Shown: in pieces, positions 50,322 to 59,470 of the stretch
How the letters are laid out: each line of letters opens with the position of its first letter
How positions within the stretch are numbered: position 1 is the first letter of the stretch
From: Cryobacterium breve
GTDB taxonomy: Bacteria; Actinomycetota; Actinomycetes; Actinomycetales; Microbacteriaceae
Direction of reading: 5' to 3'
Assembly (NCBI RefSeq): GCF_027594785.1
Contig: NZ_CP075584.1
Coordinates: 3,720,001 to 3,784,000 of the forward strand
Length of the DNA stretch: 64,000 bases
Notes under the pieces: generated by a model
What the model saw: the letters and a program-made list of their open reading frames with translations, nothing else
Databases searched by the model: none
What the model was told of the DNA's origin: nothing
Made by a program: the position numbers and the translations under genes

Positions 50322-50879
50322 ATGCGATGGGCACCAGACGCACGCGGCCGGCTCCAGGGAGCGGCGATTGAGCTGTTCTCCGAGCAGGGGTACTCGGCGA
50401 CGACCGTTCCCCAGATCACCGCGCGGGCGGGCCTGACAACGCGAACGTTTTTTCGCTACTTCGCCGACAAGCGAGAAGTGATCTTCGGCGGCGACGAGAT
50501 CCCGGAACGAGCCGCGCAGCTGATCGCCGAGGCCCCCGAAGGCCTGGAGCCCATGGACGTCATCCGGCTCGTGTTGCACCGAGTCGCAACCGAGCAATTC
50601 GAGGGGCATCGGGAGCAGACCGCCGCCGTGCGCGCAATCATCCACGCGAACGACTCGCTGCGCGACCGGGATGCTCGCAAACGAGACGACCTCGTCCGCG
50701 TCGCTCGCGAGGCGTTCATCGAGCGCGGTCAGCCGCCCCTGGGCGCCACGGTCGTGGCAGAACTGGGCATCCTCGTGTTCCAGGTCGCTCTCGACGAATG
50801 GGCCATCGATGAAGAATCCCGATCAATGACGAGCGTCATCGACGCCGTCATGACCCTGGTTGCTGGAGTCTCTCCCTGA
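50322..50879 (+). CDS. TetR-family regulator
   Basis: 185 residues. The N-terminal DNA-binding domain is GAAIELFSEQGYSATTVPQI...AGLTTRTFFRYFADKREV, the TetR recognition helix pattern with the FFRYF end. The C-terminal ligand domain is helical and unassigned. It is divergent from the oxidoreductase-SDR operon and probably represses it. Confidence 0.9.
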   Translation: MRWAPDARGRLQGAAIELFSEQGYSATTVPQITARAGLTTRTFFRYFADKREVIFGGDEIPERAAQLIAEAPEGLEPMDVIRLVLHRVATEQFEGHREQTAAVRAIIHANDSLRDRDARKRDDLVRVAREAFIERGQPPLGATVVAELGILVFQVALDEWAIDEESRSMTSVIDAVMTLVAGVSP

Positions 50880-50993
50880 GAGGTGGCGTGGGTTGCACGC
50901 AAACTGAGCCATGAGTGACGCGCCGAGGCATGCGCTCTCGATGCGCCGGACGGCGCCGACGGTTCGCGGGATGTCGGTCACGATGGCATTGGG

Positions 50994-53305
50994 TCAGTCA
51001 AGAGTCGGCAGCAGGCCAGTCATCTCCGTGAGCTCGTGGGCGACGTCCCGGGCGCTGAGCCACAGGTCGAGCTCGGCGGCGGGAACGGGCCGGGACATGT
51101 AGTAGCCCTGGGCTTGATCGCAACCGAGCCGGACAAGCTCGGTGTAGGCGGCCTTGGTCTCGACGCCTTCGGCAACCAACCGCAGGCCGAGGCTGTGGGC
51201 CAGGCCAATCGTGGAGGCGACCAGTGCTGCAGCGCGGGCGTCGTCGACCATCGGGAAGACGAACGAGCGGTCCAGCTTGAGCTCGTCGAGGGGCAGATCG
51301 CGCAGGTAGGAGAGTGAGCTGTACCCGGTGCCGAAGTCGTCGATGGAGATCTGGACACCGCTGCTCCGCAGCCGGGTCAGGATGTTCCGGGCTCGGTCGC
51401 GGTCGGCCATCAGGAACTCCTCGGTGATCTCCAGCTGGAGGGCACCCGGCGGGAGGTTACGCACGGTCAGCATTGCTGCGACCTCGTCGGGCAGGCTGAT
51501 GTCGATCATCGTGCTGCCCGAGAGGTTGACTGCGACAGTGAGAGGTCGACCTTCGGCGTGCCACACCGCGGCCTGGTCCAGGGCGACCTGAAGGACGACC
51601 CGGGTCAGGGTCCGCATCAATCCAGATTCTTCGACCAGGGCCAGGAACGCGTCGGGGTAGAGCAGGCCGCGAGTGGGGTGATCCCAGCGCACCAGCGCCT
51701 CCACGTTGCGTACCTCGCCGCTGTCCAGATCGATCTTGGGTTGGTAGTGCACCACGAGCTGGTCGGTGGTCAGTGCGGTTCGCAGTTCCTCGACTGTCTT
51801 CAGCCGGGTGGTGGCGTCTGTGTCGTCGGCGGTGTTGTAGACGTGCTGGCCGCGGCCGGATGTTTTGGCCTTATACATGGCGATGTCGGCCGTGCGCAAC
51901 AAAGAGCTCAGGTCCAGACCGTGGTCGGGGAAGAGCGCGATACCGACGCTGACACTGGTGTGCAGCGTGATGTCCTCCAGGGCGAATGGCTCGGCCAGCG
52001 CGGCGCGCAACTTGACCGTCACGTCAATGGCCTCGGTGTGGCCGGCATCCTCGAGCAGGACCGCGAACTCGTCGCCGCCCAGACGCGCCAGCAGGTCCCC
52101 GGGCCGCAGGTGCTCACGCAGGCGGGCGCCGACCTGGACCAGCAACTGGTCTCCGGCGTGGTGGCCCAGACTGTCGTTGACCTCTTTGAACTTGTCCAGG
52201 TCGAGCATCAGCAGCGACTGACGGCAACGCTCCGGGTCCGCCAGGCGCGTGTGCCCTTCTACGTGGAGGGCCCGCCGGTTCGGGAGGCCTGTCAAGTCGT
52301 CCGTCGCAGAGGCCATGCGGCGGAGGTGCGCCATCCAGGCAACCTGGCGGAAGGCGACCTGGGTGCGAGCTGTCGCTGCTACCAACGTCGCCCCCGCAAG
52401 AGCAACAGAAAGCGTCGACAAGGGCACCCGGCTACTCACCAAGAGCACCCCGAGCCCTGCGGCGGTGGCCACCACCGGCACCATCAGTGCCGCCCTGCCG
52501 GTCGCTGGGCTCGTCTCGGATACCGCGGCCGGATGAGTTCGTTCCATACCGTCGACCCACAATGCCAACAGGGCAAGTCCGATCGCCCAGGCCGCGGCTA
52601 GCGGCGTACCGCGCACATAGGTGTTGGCGTTCACCTGCAGCGCGTAGACCACGTCCGCCGCGGCAAAGACCAGCAGACCCACGAACAGCAGCACCCATCG
52701 GCGTCCCAGCCGCCTTCCCCCAAGGCGCCGATCCCGCCGATAGCGGCCACGAGCAGCAGATCAAAGAGCGGGAAGGAGATCGCAGTCACGGTCGCCAACC
52801 ACGATGAACCGGTCAGGGCCGAGTCGAGCACCGGGCTCAGCGGGATCGCCAGCACCGCGGCTGCGCCGAGCGACCCCACCACACAGTCCAGCCAGACCGA
52901 CGACGCCAGCGTCCGCACGTGGCGGCGCACCGCAACGATCAGCGCGGCCAGCATCAACAGGTAGAACAGTGAATACAGGATGTCGCCGACCGACGGGAAC
53001 GGAATTGAGCCGGTCGTGGCCTCTACCCAGGCTCTGTAGGAGTCACCAGCGATGTAGGCGGTCATCGCGGTCGCGGCGAGCAGAACCTCCGGGCGCCGAA
53101 GTCCGACCCGTCCGACAGCCATCCAGCACACCGCGACGGGTAACAGGTCCGTCAGCCCGAGCGAGACGACAACGGCCGGCTCGAACCAGACTTCACCTGC
53201 CGGGCCCCATCCGGCCCAATGCACAGCCAGCCCGACCACGCTGGCGGCCAGGACCAGGACCATCACCCACACCAGTCCGGTATGAATCCGCGCGCGCATC
53301 AGCAC
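50994..53305 (-). pseudogene. GGDEF-EAL protein with membrane domain, frameshifted
   Basis: About 770 codons. The N-terminal part has around 8-10 membrane helices (MLMRARIHTGLVWVMVLVLA onward). GGDEF follows with LARLGGDEFAVLLEDAG, the intact catalytic GGDEF. EAL has NVEALVRWDHP, QLEITEEF, DDFGTGYSSLSYLR, LKLDRSF and VAEGVET, with catalytic EAL, DDFG and metal ligands present. It can in principle both make and degrade cyclic-di-GMP. The shift is at about 52700-52735, within a C/A-rich tract in the membrane part (GALGEGGWD against VLLFVGLLVFAAADV). Likely a sensor-linked c-di-GMP enzyme at the membrane. Confidence 0.83.
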
Positions 53306-53686
53306 CTCACCACAAAAGACAGACCCGAGGAAGTCCGGACCAAGTCGCGTTGCCGAGGGCGGACGCTCGAATGATCAACCACAGTCCCCCCTCGAACTCT
53401 CACCAATCTATCGATCCGCTGAGTGACATTCCCCTAAAGAGGTGTCCGCCCGATGCCGCGGCCCCAAACTGGGGGAGTCGCGGTAGTCGGAGAAGCTGTC
53501 AAGCCCTGGGTTCCGGTCAAAAGGTCGGGTCGCTTCCGTACTCGAAGTCGACCTCGGCCGGCCGGGGCGAGGGAGAGGCCGACGGCCCTTCACGCTGGAC
53601 TGTAGATCTTCTACGTTGGGTGCTGTGAACGTTGGAATCTGGGCTGAACGAAGGACAACATCCGCAACACGCAGAGGAGACGCATC
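53306..53686. other. Intergenic region before metallohydrolase
   Basis: About 380 bases with no gene. It presumably contains the promoters for the divergent GGDEF-EAL and metallohydrolase genes. The binding site before ATG 53687 includes AGAGGAG. Confidence 0.45.
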
Positions 53687-54298
53687 ATGAACGCCCCCAT
53701 CACCATCACGCCCATCCATGTCGGTGACCTGACCGCCGAGGGCAGCCCCATGCCTGTCTACGTGCACCTCATCGAACATCCCGATGCGACAGTGCTCGTC
53801 GACACCGGTTTCACGGACATCCACCCTGCGGCCGCCGATCTCGACCCTCGCCCCCACTCTCTCAAGGAGCAGGCATTCGACCTCGAGAGCGTCGACATCG
53901 TCGTCAACACACACCTGCACTTCGACCACTGCGGTGGAAACCACCTCTTCCCCGGCACTCCGATCTACGTCCAGCGCCAGGAACTTGACGATGCCCGCAC
54001 CGAAGACGACTACACGATCCGAGAATGGGTGGACCCGCCCGGCGTGCATTACGTGCCCGTCGACGGAACATTCGACTTGCTTCCCGGGATCCGCCTGCTC
54101 CCGGCGCCGGGCCACACCCGCGGCTCACAGATCGTTGTCGTCGACACGGGGGAGCGTCCGTCAGTCATCGCCGGCGACACCGCGGTGTGGTTCGGCGAAC
54201 TGGAGAACCCCGAGACCGAAGGCCAGCTGCTGATCCGCTCGTTGCATCCTGAACACGTCTGGATCACTCACGAGCACACGTCCTGGACTGGTGGCTAG
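53687..54298 (+). CDS. MBL-fold lactonase-like hydrolase
   Basis: An intact 203-residue metallo-beta-lactamase-fold protein. NTHLHFDHCGG carries the HxHxDH zinc motif (H76, H78, D80, H81), APGHTRGSQIVV the next His, AGDTAVW the bridging Asp and ITHEH the last. Size, layout and LIEHPDATVLVDTGF match the N-acyl-homoserine-lactone lactonase (AiiA) branch, so quorum quenching or a related lactone hydrolysis is likely. Start ATG 53687. Confidence 0.85.
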   Translation: MNAPITITPIHVGDLTAEGSPMPVYVHLIEHPDATVLVDTGFTDIHPAAADLDPRPHSLKEQAFDLESVDIVVNTHLHFDHCGGNHLFPGTPIYVQRQELDDARTEDDYTIREWVDPPGVHYVPVDGTFDLLPGIRLLPAPGHTRGSQIVVVDTGERPSVIAGDTAVWFGELENPETEGQLLIRSLHPEHVWITHEHTSWTGG

Positions 54299-54651
54299 CG
54301 GACGCTCCGTCTCGACAGCCTCACTGAACGAGGCGACATCAATTGGGAATCGATGTTCCTTGATGGAACAAGCAGCGCACCTCGTCACCGTCGACCGACC
54401 ACAAGGCACTGCGACGGCTACTGCATCCGGAGAAATCGACCCGATACGACAACAGCACGACCGTGTGCCAATGCGACCCCCGACGTTGCCCGTCGTTTGC
54501 CACGGGCCTTTTTTGCGTTGAACACGAATCAGGGACGAACCCGGGCCGTCTGGGGATAGCTGCGCAAAGTCAATCGGGACTAGGGTCTTGCCAGCAGAAG
54601 TCGCTGGTCCGCCGACTGTCGCATCACTTCGAACCAACAAGAGCCTTGGGG
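54299..54651. other. Intergenic region with terminator
   Basis: About 350 bases without a supported gene. It contains the terminator at 54488-54515 and must include the promoter of the small membrane protein gene at 54652. Confidence 0.45.
54488..54515 (+). terminator. Intrinsic terminator
   Basis: Stem GCCCGT (54488-54493) / ACGGGC (54502-54507), eight-base loop, then C followed by six T. It terminates transcription from the metallohydrolase gene about 190 bases upstream. Confidence 0.65.
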
Positions 54652-54867
54652 ATGGGCATTCGTATGGAGAAAAGGGGGAGTGACTCAGGTCCTGGTTTCG
54701 TGATTGTGGCCTTTGCGGTGATCGGCGTCATGTGGATCGTGTTCGCAAACTCCTACTTCGTGGGAACTGCGTTCATTGCCGCGTCGCTCGGATACCTCAT
54801 CTACGTGATTGTTCAGGCCCGTCGGGTGCTGAAGGAAACACGGCAACAGCAGAACGGATCGTCATGA
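54652..54867 (+). CDS. Small membrane protein (71 aa)
   Basis: ATG 54652 (or 54664) with a short cytoplasmic head and two helices (GFVIVAFAVIGVMWIVFA and FVGTAFIAASLGYLIYVIVQ), then a charged tail. No family recognised. Its stop overlaps the start of the next gene in ATGA, so the two are translationally coupled. Confidence 0.65.
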   Translation: MGIRMEKRGSDSGPGFVIVAFAVIGVMWIVFANSYFVGTAFIAASLGYLIYVIVQARRVLKETRQQQNGSS

Positions 54868-55715
54868 CCCCACCAGTCACAATCGCCACCACCGGTGCAA
54901 CCGGCGTCGTCGGCGGCCTGGTCGCCCGCGACCTCGCCGACCGGGGCGCTACCCAACGTCTGCTGGTGCGCACCCCGGCCAAAGCGCCCCAGCTGCCGAA
55001 CAGCACCGTGCACCAGTCCAACTACTCCGACCAGGCCGCCTCCACCGCCGCGCTCGCCGGGGTGGACGTGCTGTTCATGGTCTCTGCGTCAGAGAGTGCG
55101 AAGCGGGTCGACGAGCACCGTTCGTTCATCGACGCGGCTGCCGCCGCCGGTGTCGGGCACATCGTCTATACGTCGTTTGCCGCCGCCGCACCGGATGCGA
55201 CTTTCACCCTCGCCCGCGACCATTACGCGACCGAGGAGTACATCAAGGCCTCCGGCATGAACTGGACCTTCCTCCGCGACGGCCTCTACCTGGACTTCAT
55301 GGAGGCGCTCGTCGGCGACGACGGGGTCATCCGCGGCCCCGCCGGTGACGGCCGCTCGTCGTTCGTCTCCCGCGCGGACGTCGCCCGCACAGGAGTCGCG
55401 GTGCTGGTCGACCCGGCCCCGCACGCCGCGCACACCTACGACATCACCGGCCCGGAGGCGCTGAGCCTGACCGAGGTCGCGGCCACCATCAGCCGCATCC
55501 GCGGCGAGAACATCACTTTTCTTGACGAGAGCATCGAAGAGGCGTACCGGTCCCGCGCCCGCTACGGGGCCCCCGACTGGCAAGTGGATGCCTGGGTCAG
55601 CACCTACACGGCGATCGCGAACGGCGTGATGGCCCCGGTCAGCGACAGCGTCGAGCAGATCACCGGTATAGCCCCGATGAACCTCGAGACGTATCTGACC
55701 ACCCACCCTCGTTGA
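54864..55715 (+). CDS. NmrA/QorB-like NAD(P)H-binding reductase
   Basis: 283 residues: TIATTGATGVVGGLVARDLAD (Rossmann GATGVVG), RLLVRTPAKAPQL, VDVLFMVSASES, GVGHIVYTSFAAA, a layout close to QorB-type NAD(P)H:quinone oxidoreductase 2 and NmrA-like redox sensors. The C-terminal half has THDITGPEALSLTEVA-like sequence (read YDITGPEALSLTEVA). Intact, with a normal length. Coupled to the small membrane protein upstream. Confidence 0.87.
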   Translation: MTPPVTIATTGATGVVGGLVARDLADRGATQRLLVRTPAKAPQLPNSTVHQSNYSDQAASTAALAGVDVLFMVSASESAKRVDEHRSFIDAAAAAGVGHIVYTSFAAAAPDATFTLARDHYATEEYIKASGMNWTFLRDGLYLDFMEALVGDDGVIRGPAGDGRSSFVSRADVARTGVAVLVDPAPHAAHTYDITGPEALSLTEVAATISRIRGENITFLDESIEEAYRSRARYGAPDWQVDAWVSTYTAIANGVMAPVSDSVEQITGIAPMNLETYLTTHPR

Positions 55716-55794
55716 CCTGTGCACCCGCGTAAACGGCGTTACCGAAACGGCGAGCAGGCTGGTTCAGGGAATACTTCCGATGTTTCCCGGGCAT

Positions 55795-56490
55795 TCAACC
55801 GAGGGACATGAGCCAGTCGTCGATGGCAGCACGTGCAGCGTCCGGCTGTTCCTGCATAAGGAAATGGCCGGCATCTTCGATGACGCTGAATTGGGCCGCC
55901 GGCAACGCGGCTGCTGTTTCTTCGGCGGCGTCGATGGGGATGAGACGGTCCGCAGCGCCATGAACGATCGCCGTCGGACACTCGATTGACGGCAGAAGTG
56001 AACGTAGATCGGCGCGCTGGACAACTGCCCGCTGCTGGCGGAGGAAGGCATCGGCGCCGACCGGCGTGGTCATGGCGCGCCAGGCGGCCAGCAGAGTCTG
56101 GTCGGACTCACGACCCGCTGCAACGACGCCGGCAAAGGCGGCGTCAACGAGTGCATCGAAATGCCCGTCCTCGACGAGTGCGGATTGACGTTCACGTGCT
56201 TGCACCTGCTCCAGGCTGTCCGCTCGCGCGGAAGTGCTCACGAGGGCGAGCCCGGCGACACGATCGGGCGCCTGCCGGAACACTTCGAGGGCGACATAGC
56301 CACCCATGCTGGTGCCGAGAACAGCGATCTCGCCGACGTTCTCCTGGAGAATCCGTTCGGCCATCGCTGCGATCGTGTCGTCGTGGCGGGTATCCGCCAG
56401 GGTGACCTGGCCATGCCTCCAGACCGTGTCGATCACCGGCGCATAGGCGAGCGGAGAACACAGCAGTGGAGGTATCAACACGATCTTCAT
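55795..56490 (-). CDS. Alpha/beta-hydrolase
   Basis: 231 residues. The nucleophile elbow is GTSMGG (Ser61), the later acid is in HGAADRLIPI and the catalytic His in EDAGHFLMQEQP. No signal peptide, so cytoplasmic. It starts at ATG 56490, which overlaps by four bases the end of the broken DtxR-type reading frame, so it was once translationally coupled to that regulator. Substrate unknown. Confidence 0.85.
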   Translation of the reverse strand: MKIVLIPPLLCSPLAYAPVIDTVWRHGQVTLADTRHDDTIAAMAERILQENVGEIAVLGTSMGGYVALEVFRQAPDRVAGLALVSTSARADSLEQVQARERQSALVEDGHFDALVDAAFAGVVAAGRESDQTLLAAWRAMTTPVGADAFLRQQRAVVQRADLRSLLPSIECPTAIVHGAADRLIPIDAAEETAAALPAAQFSVIEDAGHFLMQEQPDAARAAIDDWLMSLG

Positions 56491-56855
56491 AGCGGTAGCC
56501 TCGCACCGAGCGCCGACATTCGTCCGGAGTGTTCGAGTACCTCGGCTTCGGTATGCACCTCGTCTCAGGAATAGCCGTGCACCTCGACGAGGTAGGTTTC
56601 GATGATTCGATGCCGACGCACCATCCGCACCGCGACCGTCTCGCCCAGCGCACTGAGTCGAATCGGACCATGCGGCTCGCAGTCGAGATACCCGTCGCGC
56701 GCCAAATCGCTCACGTTTCCGGAAACGGACGAGGCGACGACACCCAGCTCGGCAGCAATCTCATTCGTGGTGATACCGTCACCAGACCACTCGCGCGCCT
56801 TTCAAATGACCCTCAGATAGTCCTCGGTCATGGTGCCGCGCGCCGGATTGGTCAT
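56487..56855 (-). pseudogene. DtxR/MntR-type regulator remnant with two in-frame TGA
   Basis: Read through, the frame from ATG 56855 encodes an iron/manganese regulator N-terminus: TEDYLRVI-x-KAREWSG, NEIAAELGVVASSVSGNVSDL, RMVRRHRIIETYLVEVHGYS-x-DEVHTEAEVLEH. TGA stands at codon 18 (56804-56802) and codon 97 (56567-56565); family members normally have Trp (or an aromatic residue) at these places, so TGG-to-TGA changes are likely. The frame ends at TGA 56489-56487, overlapping the hydrolase ATG. The C-terminal dimerisation and SH3-like parts of longer DtxR proteins are missing. It is either a genuine pseudogene or marks base errors. Confidence 0.75.
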
Positions 56856-56908
56856 CACGCAATTTTGCGGCAGCACAGTGATGCGGAAGGTCTCGGAGGT
56901 CGGCTTTC

Positions 56909-56968
56909 TTGACATCTACAAAAACGTTCATGTAGCATCAACCCACGCAAACAAAAACGTTTTTGGAG
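56909..56968 (+). promoter_or_regulatory. LacI promoter with two operators
   Basis: TTGACA (56909-56914) and TAGCAT (56933-56938) form a -35/-10 pair with 18-base spacing. CAAAAACGTTCATG (56919-56932) and the perfect palindrome CAAAAACGTTTTTG (56952-56965) are LacI-family operators whose centres lie 33 bases apart. The first covers the promoter spacer, the second the leader just before the lacI-type gene. They should autoregulate it and perhaps the downstream operon. Confidence 0.75.
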
Positions 56969-56977
56969 ATGAGTTCG

Positions 56978-58000
56978 ATGATGAACAAGCGAGTGGGCAT
57001 CCGAGATGTCGCGGCCGCCGCCGGGGTCTCGGTGACGACCGTCTCCCATTCCCTCAGCGGCGGAGGCGTTCTCCCGGAGTCGACACGCAAGCGCGTGCAG
57101 ATCGTCGCCCGCGAGCTCGGCTACGCCCCCAACCGATTGGCGAGCGGGCTGCGCAATCAACGCTCGCAGACCATCGGCTTCGTGAGCGACGAAATCGCCA
57201 CCACCCCTTTCGCAGGGGCCGTCGTCCTTGGCGCGCAGGAAGCGGCAGCGGCGCACGACTGGGTCCTGATGGTGGTGAACTCCAACCTGGACGCAGAGCT
57301 CGAGAGCCGCGAGATTCGCGCGCTGATGCAGCACCAGGTTGACGGCATCATCTTCGCGCGGATGTACCACCAGAACGTCGTCGTCCCACCGATGCTCGCC
57401 AACATTCCGACCGTCCTCCTCGATGCGGAAAGCGATGACAACCGGTTCGCGTCCGTCGTCCCTGACGAAGAAGCCGCAGCGAGGACAGCGGTGGAGTACC
57501 TGGTCCGTGCCGGTCATACCCGCATCGGTTACCTGACCAACCAGGACGACATCCCGGCGACGCGTGGCCGTCTCGAGGGCTACCGCAACAGCATTCGTTC
57601 CCACGGCCTGCCTCTCGACGAGTCGCTCATCGTCACAGCGGCACCGTCCGCGGCCGGCGGTCGGGAAGCAGCACTCTCGCTCCTGGACCGCACCTCACGG
57701 CCGACCGCCCTCTTCTGCTTCAACGACCTGATGGCCATGGGCGCCTATCAGGCGGCAGGGATCGCAGGGTTGTCGGTTCCCCGCGAGCTCTCGATTGTCG
57801 GCATCGACAACCTCGAACTCATCGCCGGATCGCTGTTCCCCGGCCTGACCACCGTCGCGCTGCCGCACTACGCCATGGGCCAGTGGGCCATCACGCGCCT
57901 GCACGCGGAGATCAACGGCGACTCGGCGAACGAACCGCGGCACGTGCGATTGCACTGTCCGCTGGTGGAACGGTTCTCGGTTGCCCCGCCCCTGCCGTGA
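56978..58000 (+). CDS. LacI-family transcriptional regulator
   Basis: About 340 residues. Helix-turn-helix IRDVAAAAGVSVTTVSHSLSG with the hinge LGYAPNRLASGLRN, then a periplasmic-binding-protein-like sugar domain (TIGFVSDEIATTPFAG, FCFNDLMAMGAYQAAG, LSIVGIDNLELI). ATG 56978 is nine bases after GGAG; TTG 56963 and ATG 56969 are less likely starts. It precedes a sugar ABC transporter and a GH32 gene and should control their use. Confidence 0.9.
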   Translation: MMNKRVGIRDVAAAAGVSVTTVSHSLSGGGVLPESTRKRVQIVARELGYAPNRLASGLRNQRSQTIGFVSDEIATTPFAGAVVLGAQEAAAAHDWVLMVVNSNLDAELESREIRALMQHQVDGIIFARMYHQNVVVPPMLANIPTVLLDAESDDNRFASVVPDEEAAARTAVEYLVRAGHTRIGYLTNQDDIPATRGRLEGYRNSIRSHGLPLDESLIVTAAPSAAGGREAALSLLDRTSRPTALFCFNDLMAMGAYQAAGIAGLSVPRELSIVGIDNLELIAGSLFPGLTTVALPHYAMGQWAITRLHAEINGDSANEPRHVRLHCPLVERFSVAPPLP

Positions 58001-58118
58001 GGCGAGAGCGGGGCACCCGCACTAACTTCGCTGCCGCTGTAACGGCCGCGTTGATCGGCACTCCCGATAGCACTCAAGAAACCCGTCAGCAAGTCAACAC
58101 CCACAGAAGGAATCAAGA

Positions 58119-59414
58119 ATGAGACACGCAAAGAAGCGCCTGTTCATTGCCAGTTTAGCCGTGGCATCGCTCACCCTGGGCCTCGCGGCCTGTTCATCGG
58201 CGGGCGCATCCAACGGTGATTCGAAGAGCGGTGAGATCACGCTCTGGACGCACAACGCCGGAAACAAGGCCGAACTCGACGCGATCAACGCCGTGGTCAA
58301 GGACTACAACGCGAGCCAGACAGCGAACACGGTCAAGGTGCAGGCATTCCCGCAGGCGTCCTACAACGACTCCGTCGTGGCGGCCGCGGCGGCCGGAAAG
58401 CTGCCCTGCATCGTCGATATCGACGGCCCGAACGTGCCGAACTGGGCCTGGGCGAAGTACCTGGCCCCCCTCGAGCTTTCCGCAGACCTCTCCAAGAACC
58501 TCCCGAGCACCCTTGGGGTCTGGAACGGCGCCACCTATTCCTTCGGCTACTACGACGTCGCCCTGGGCATGTTCGCCCGGAAGTCCGTCCTCGCCGAGGC
58601 GGGCATCCGCATCGCGACGACGGATGCCCCGTGGTCGAAGTCCGAACTGGACAGCGCTCTGAAGACGCTCAAGGCCGAGGGCAAGTGGGACAACCCGCTG
58701 GACCTGGGGACGGCAGGCAGCGGGGAATGGCTGCCGTATGCATACTCGCCGTTCCTTCAGTCTTTCGGTGGCGACCTCGTCGACCGGTCGGACTTCCAGA
58801 GTGCTGACGGCGTGCTGAACGGGGACAAGGCCGTCGCATGGGGCAACTGGTTCCAGGGTCTGGTCAAGGACGGCTACGTCGCAGCAAAGAGCGGCAAGGA
58901 CTCGACCATCGACTTCCAGAATGGCAAGAGCGCGATCCTCTACACCGGAAGCTGGGCCGCGGACAGCACTCGCGCCCTTCTGGGTGACGACCTCGCCATC
59001 ATGCCGACCGTCGACCTCGGGACCGGCCCGAAGATCGGCGGCGGTTCCTGGCAGTGGGGCGTAACGACAGGCTGCACGAACAAGGCAGCGGCCATGGACT
59101 ACCTGTCCTTCTCTCTGCAGCCGAAGTACGTCGCGGCCGTCGCGAAGGCGACCGGCACCATCCCGGCGACCGAGGCCGCAGCGGCACTCATCCCCGGGTA
59201 CGAGGTCGGCGGCCAGCTGGCCGCGTTCCGCGACTACTCACAGAAGTTCGCCGTTCTCCGCCCGGAGACTCCGGCCTACCCGTTCATCGCGACCGAATTC
59301 GCCAAGGCGACCCAGGACATCATCAGCGGGGGCGACGTGAAGAAGTCTCTCGACGATGCCACGAAGGCCATCGACGCCAACATCAAGTCCAACGGCGGCT
59401 ACACGCAGAAGTAG
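58119..59414 (+). CDS. ABC sugar solute-binding lipoprotein
   Basis: 431 residues with signal peptide and lipobox LGLAACSS. EITLWTHNAGNKAELDAINA, WAWAKYLAPLEL and WQWGVTTGCTNKAAAMDYL are typical of MalE-type (family 1) sugar-binding proteins. It binds a mono- or oligosaccharide outside the membrane and delivers it to the permeases below. AGAAGGAA precedes ATG 58119. Intact. Confidence 0.9.
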   Translation: MRHAKKRLFIASLAVASLTLGLAACSSAGASNGDSKSGEITLWTHNAGNKAELDAINAVVKDYNASQTANTVKVQAFPQASYNDSVVAAAAAGKLPCIVDIDGPNVPNWAWAKYLAPLELSADLSKNLPSTLGVWNGATYSFGYYDVALGMFARKSVLAEAGIRIATTDAPWSKSELDSALKTLKAEGKWDNPLDLGTAGSGEWLPYAYSPFLQSFGGDLVDRSDFQSADGVLNGDKAVAWGNWFQGLVKDGYVAAKSGKDSTIDFQNGKSAILYTGSWAADSTRALLGDDLAIMPTVDLGTGPKIGGGSWQWGVTTGCTNKAAAMDYLSFSLQPKYVAAVAKATGTIPATEAAAALIPGYEVGGQLAAFRDYSQKFAVLRPETPAYPFIATEFAKATQDIISGGDVKKSLDDATKAIDANIKSNGGYTQK

Positions 59415-59420
59415 CTGTCC

Positions 59421-59449
59421 GGGGTGCGCTCCCACTGGGGGCGCACCCC
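59421..59449 (+). terminator. Hairpin between binding protein and permease genes
   Basis: GGGGTGCGC (59421-59429) pairs with GCGCACCCC (59441-59449), an exact nine-pair stem with 11-base loop, in the 56-base gap after the solute-binding gene. There is no T run. It could act as a partial terminator or mRNA-stabilising hairpin that keeps the binding protein in excess over the permeases. Confidence 0.6.
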
Positions 59450-59470
59450 GCCCAGCAACGGGAGGAAGTC

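Noticed and set aside
56487..56855. TGA recoding (Trp or selenocysteine) in this organism
   Set aside because: TGA is the normal stop of many intact genes here, and no SECIS-like element is visible next to the two TGA codons.
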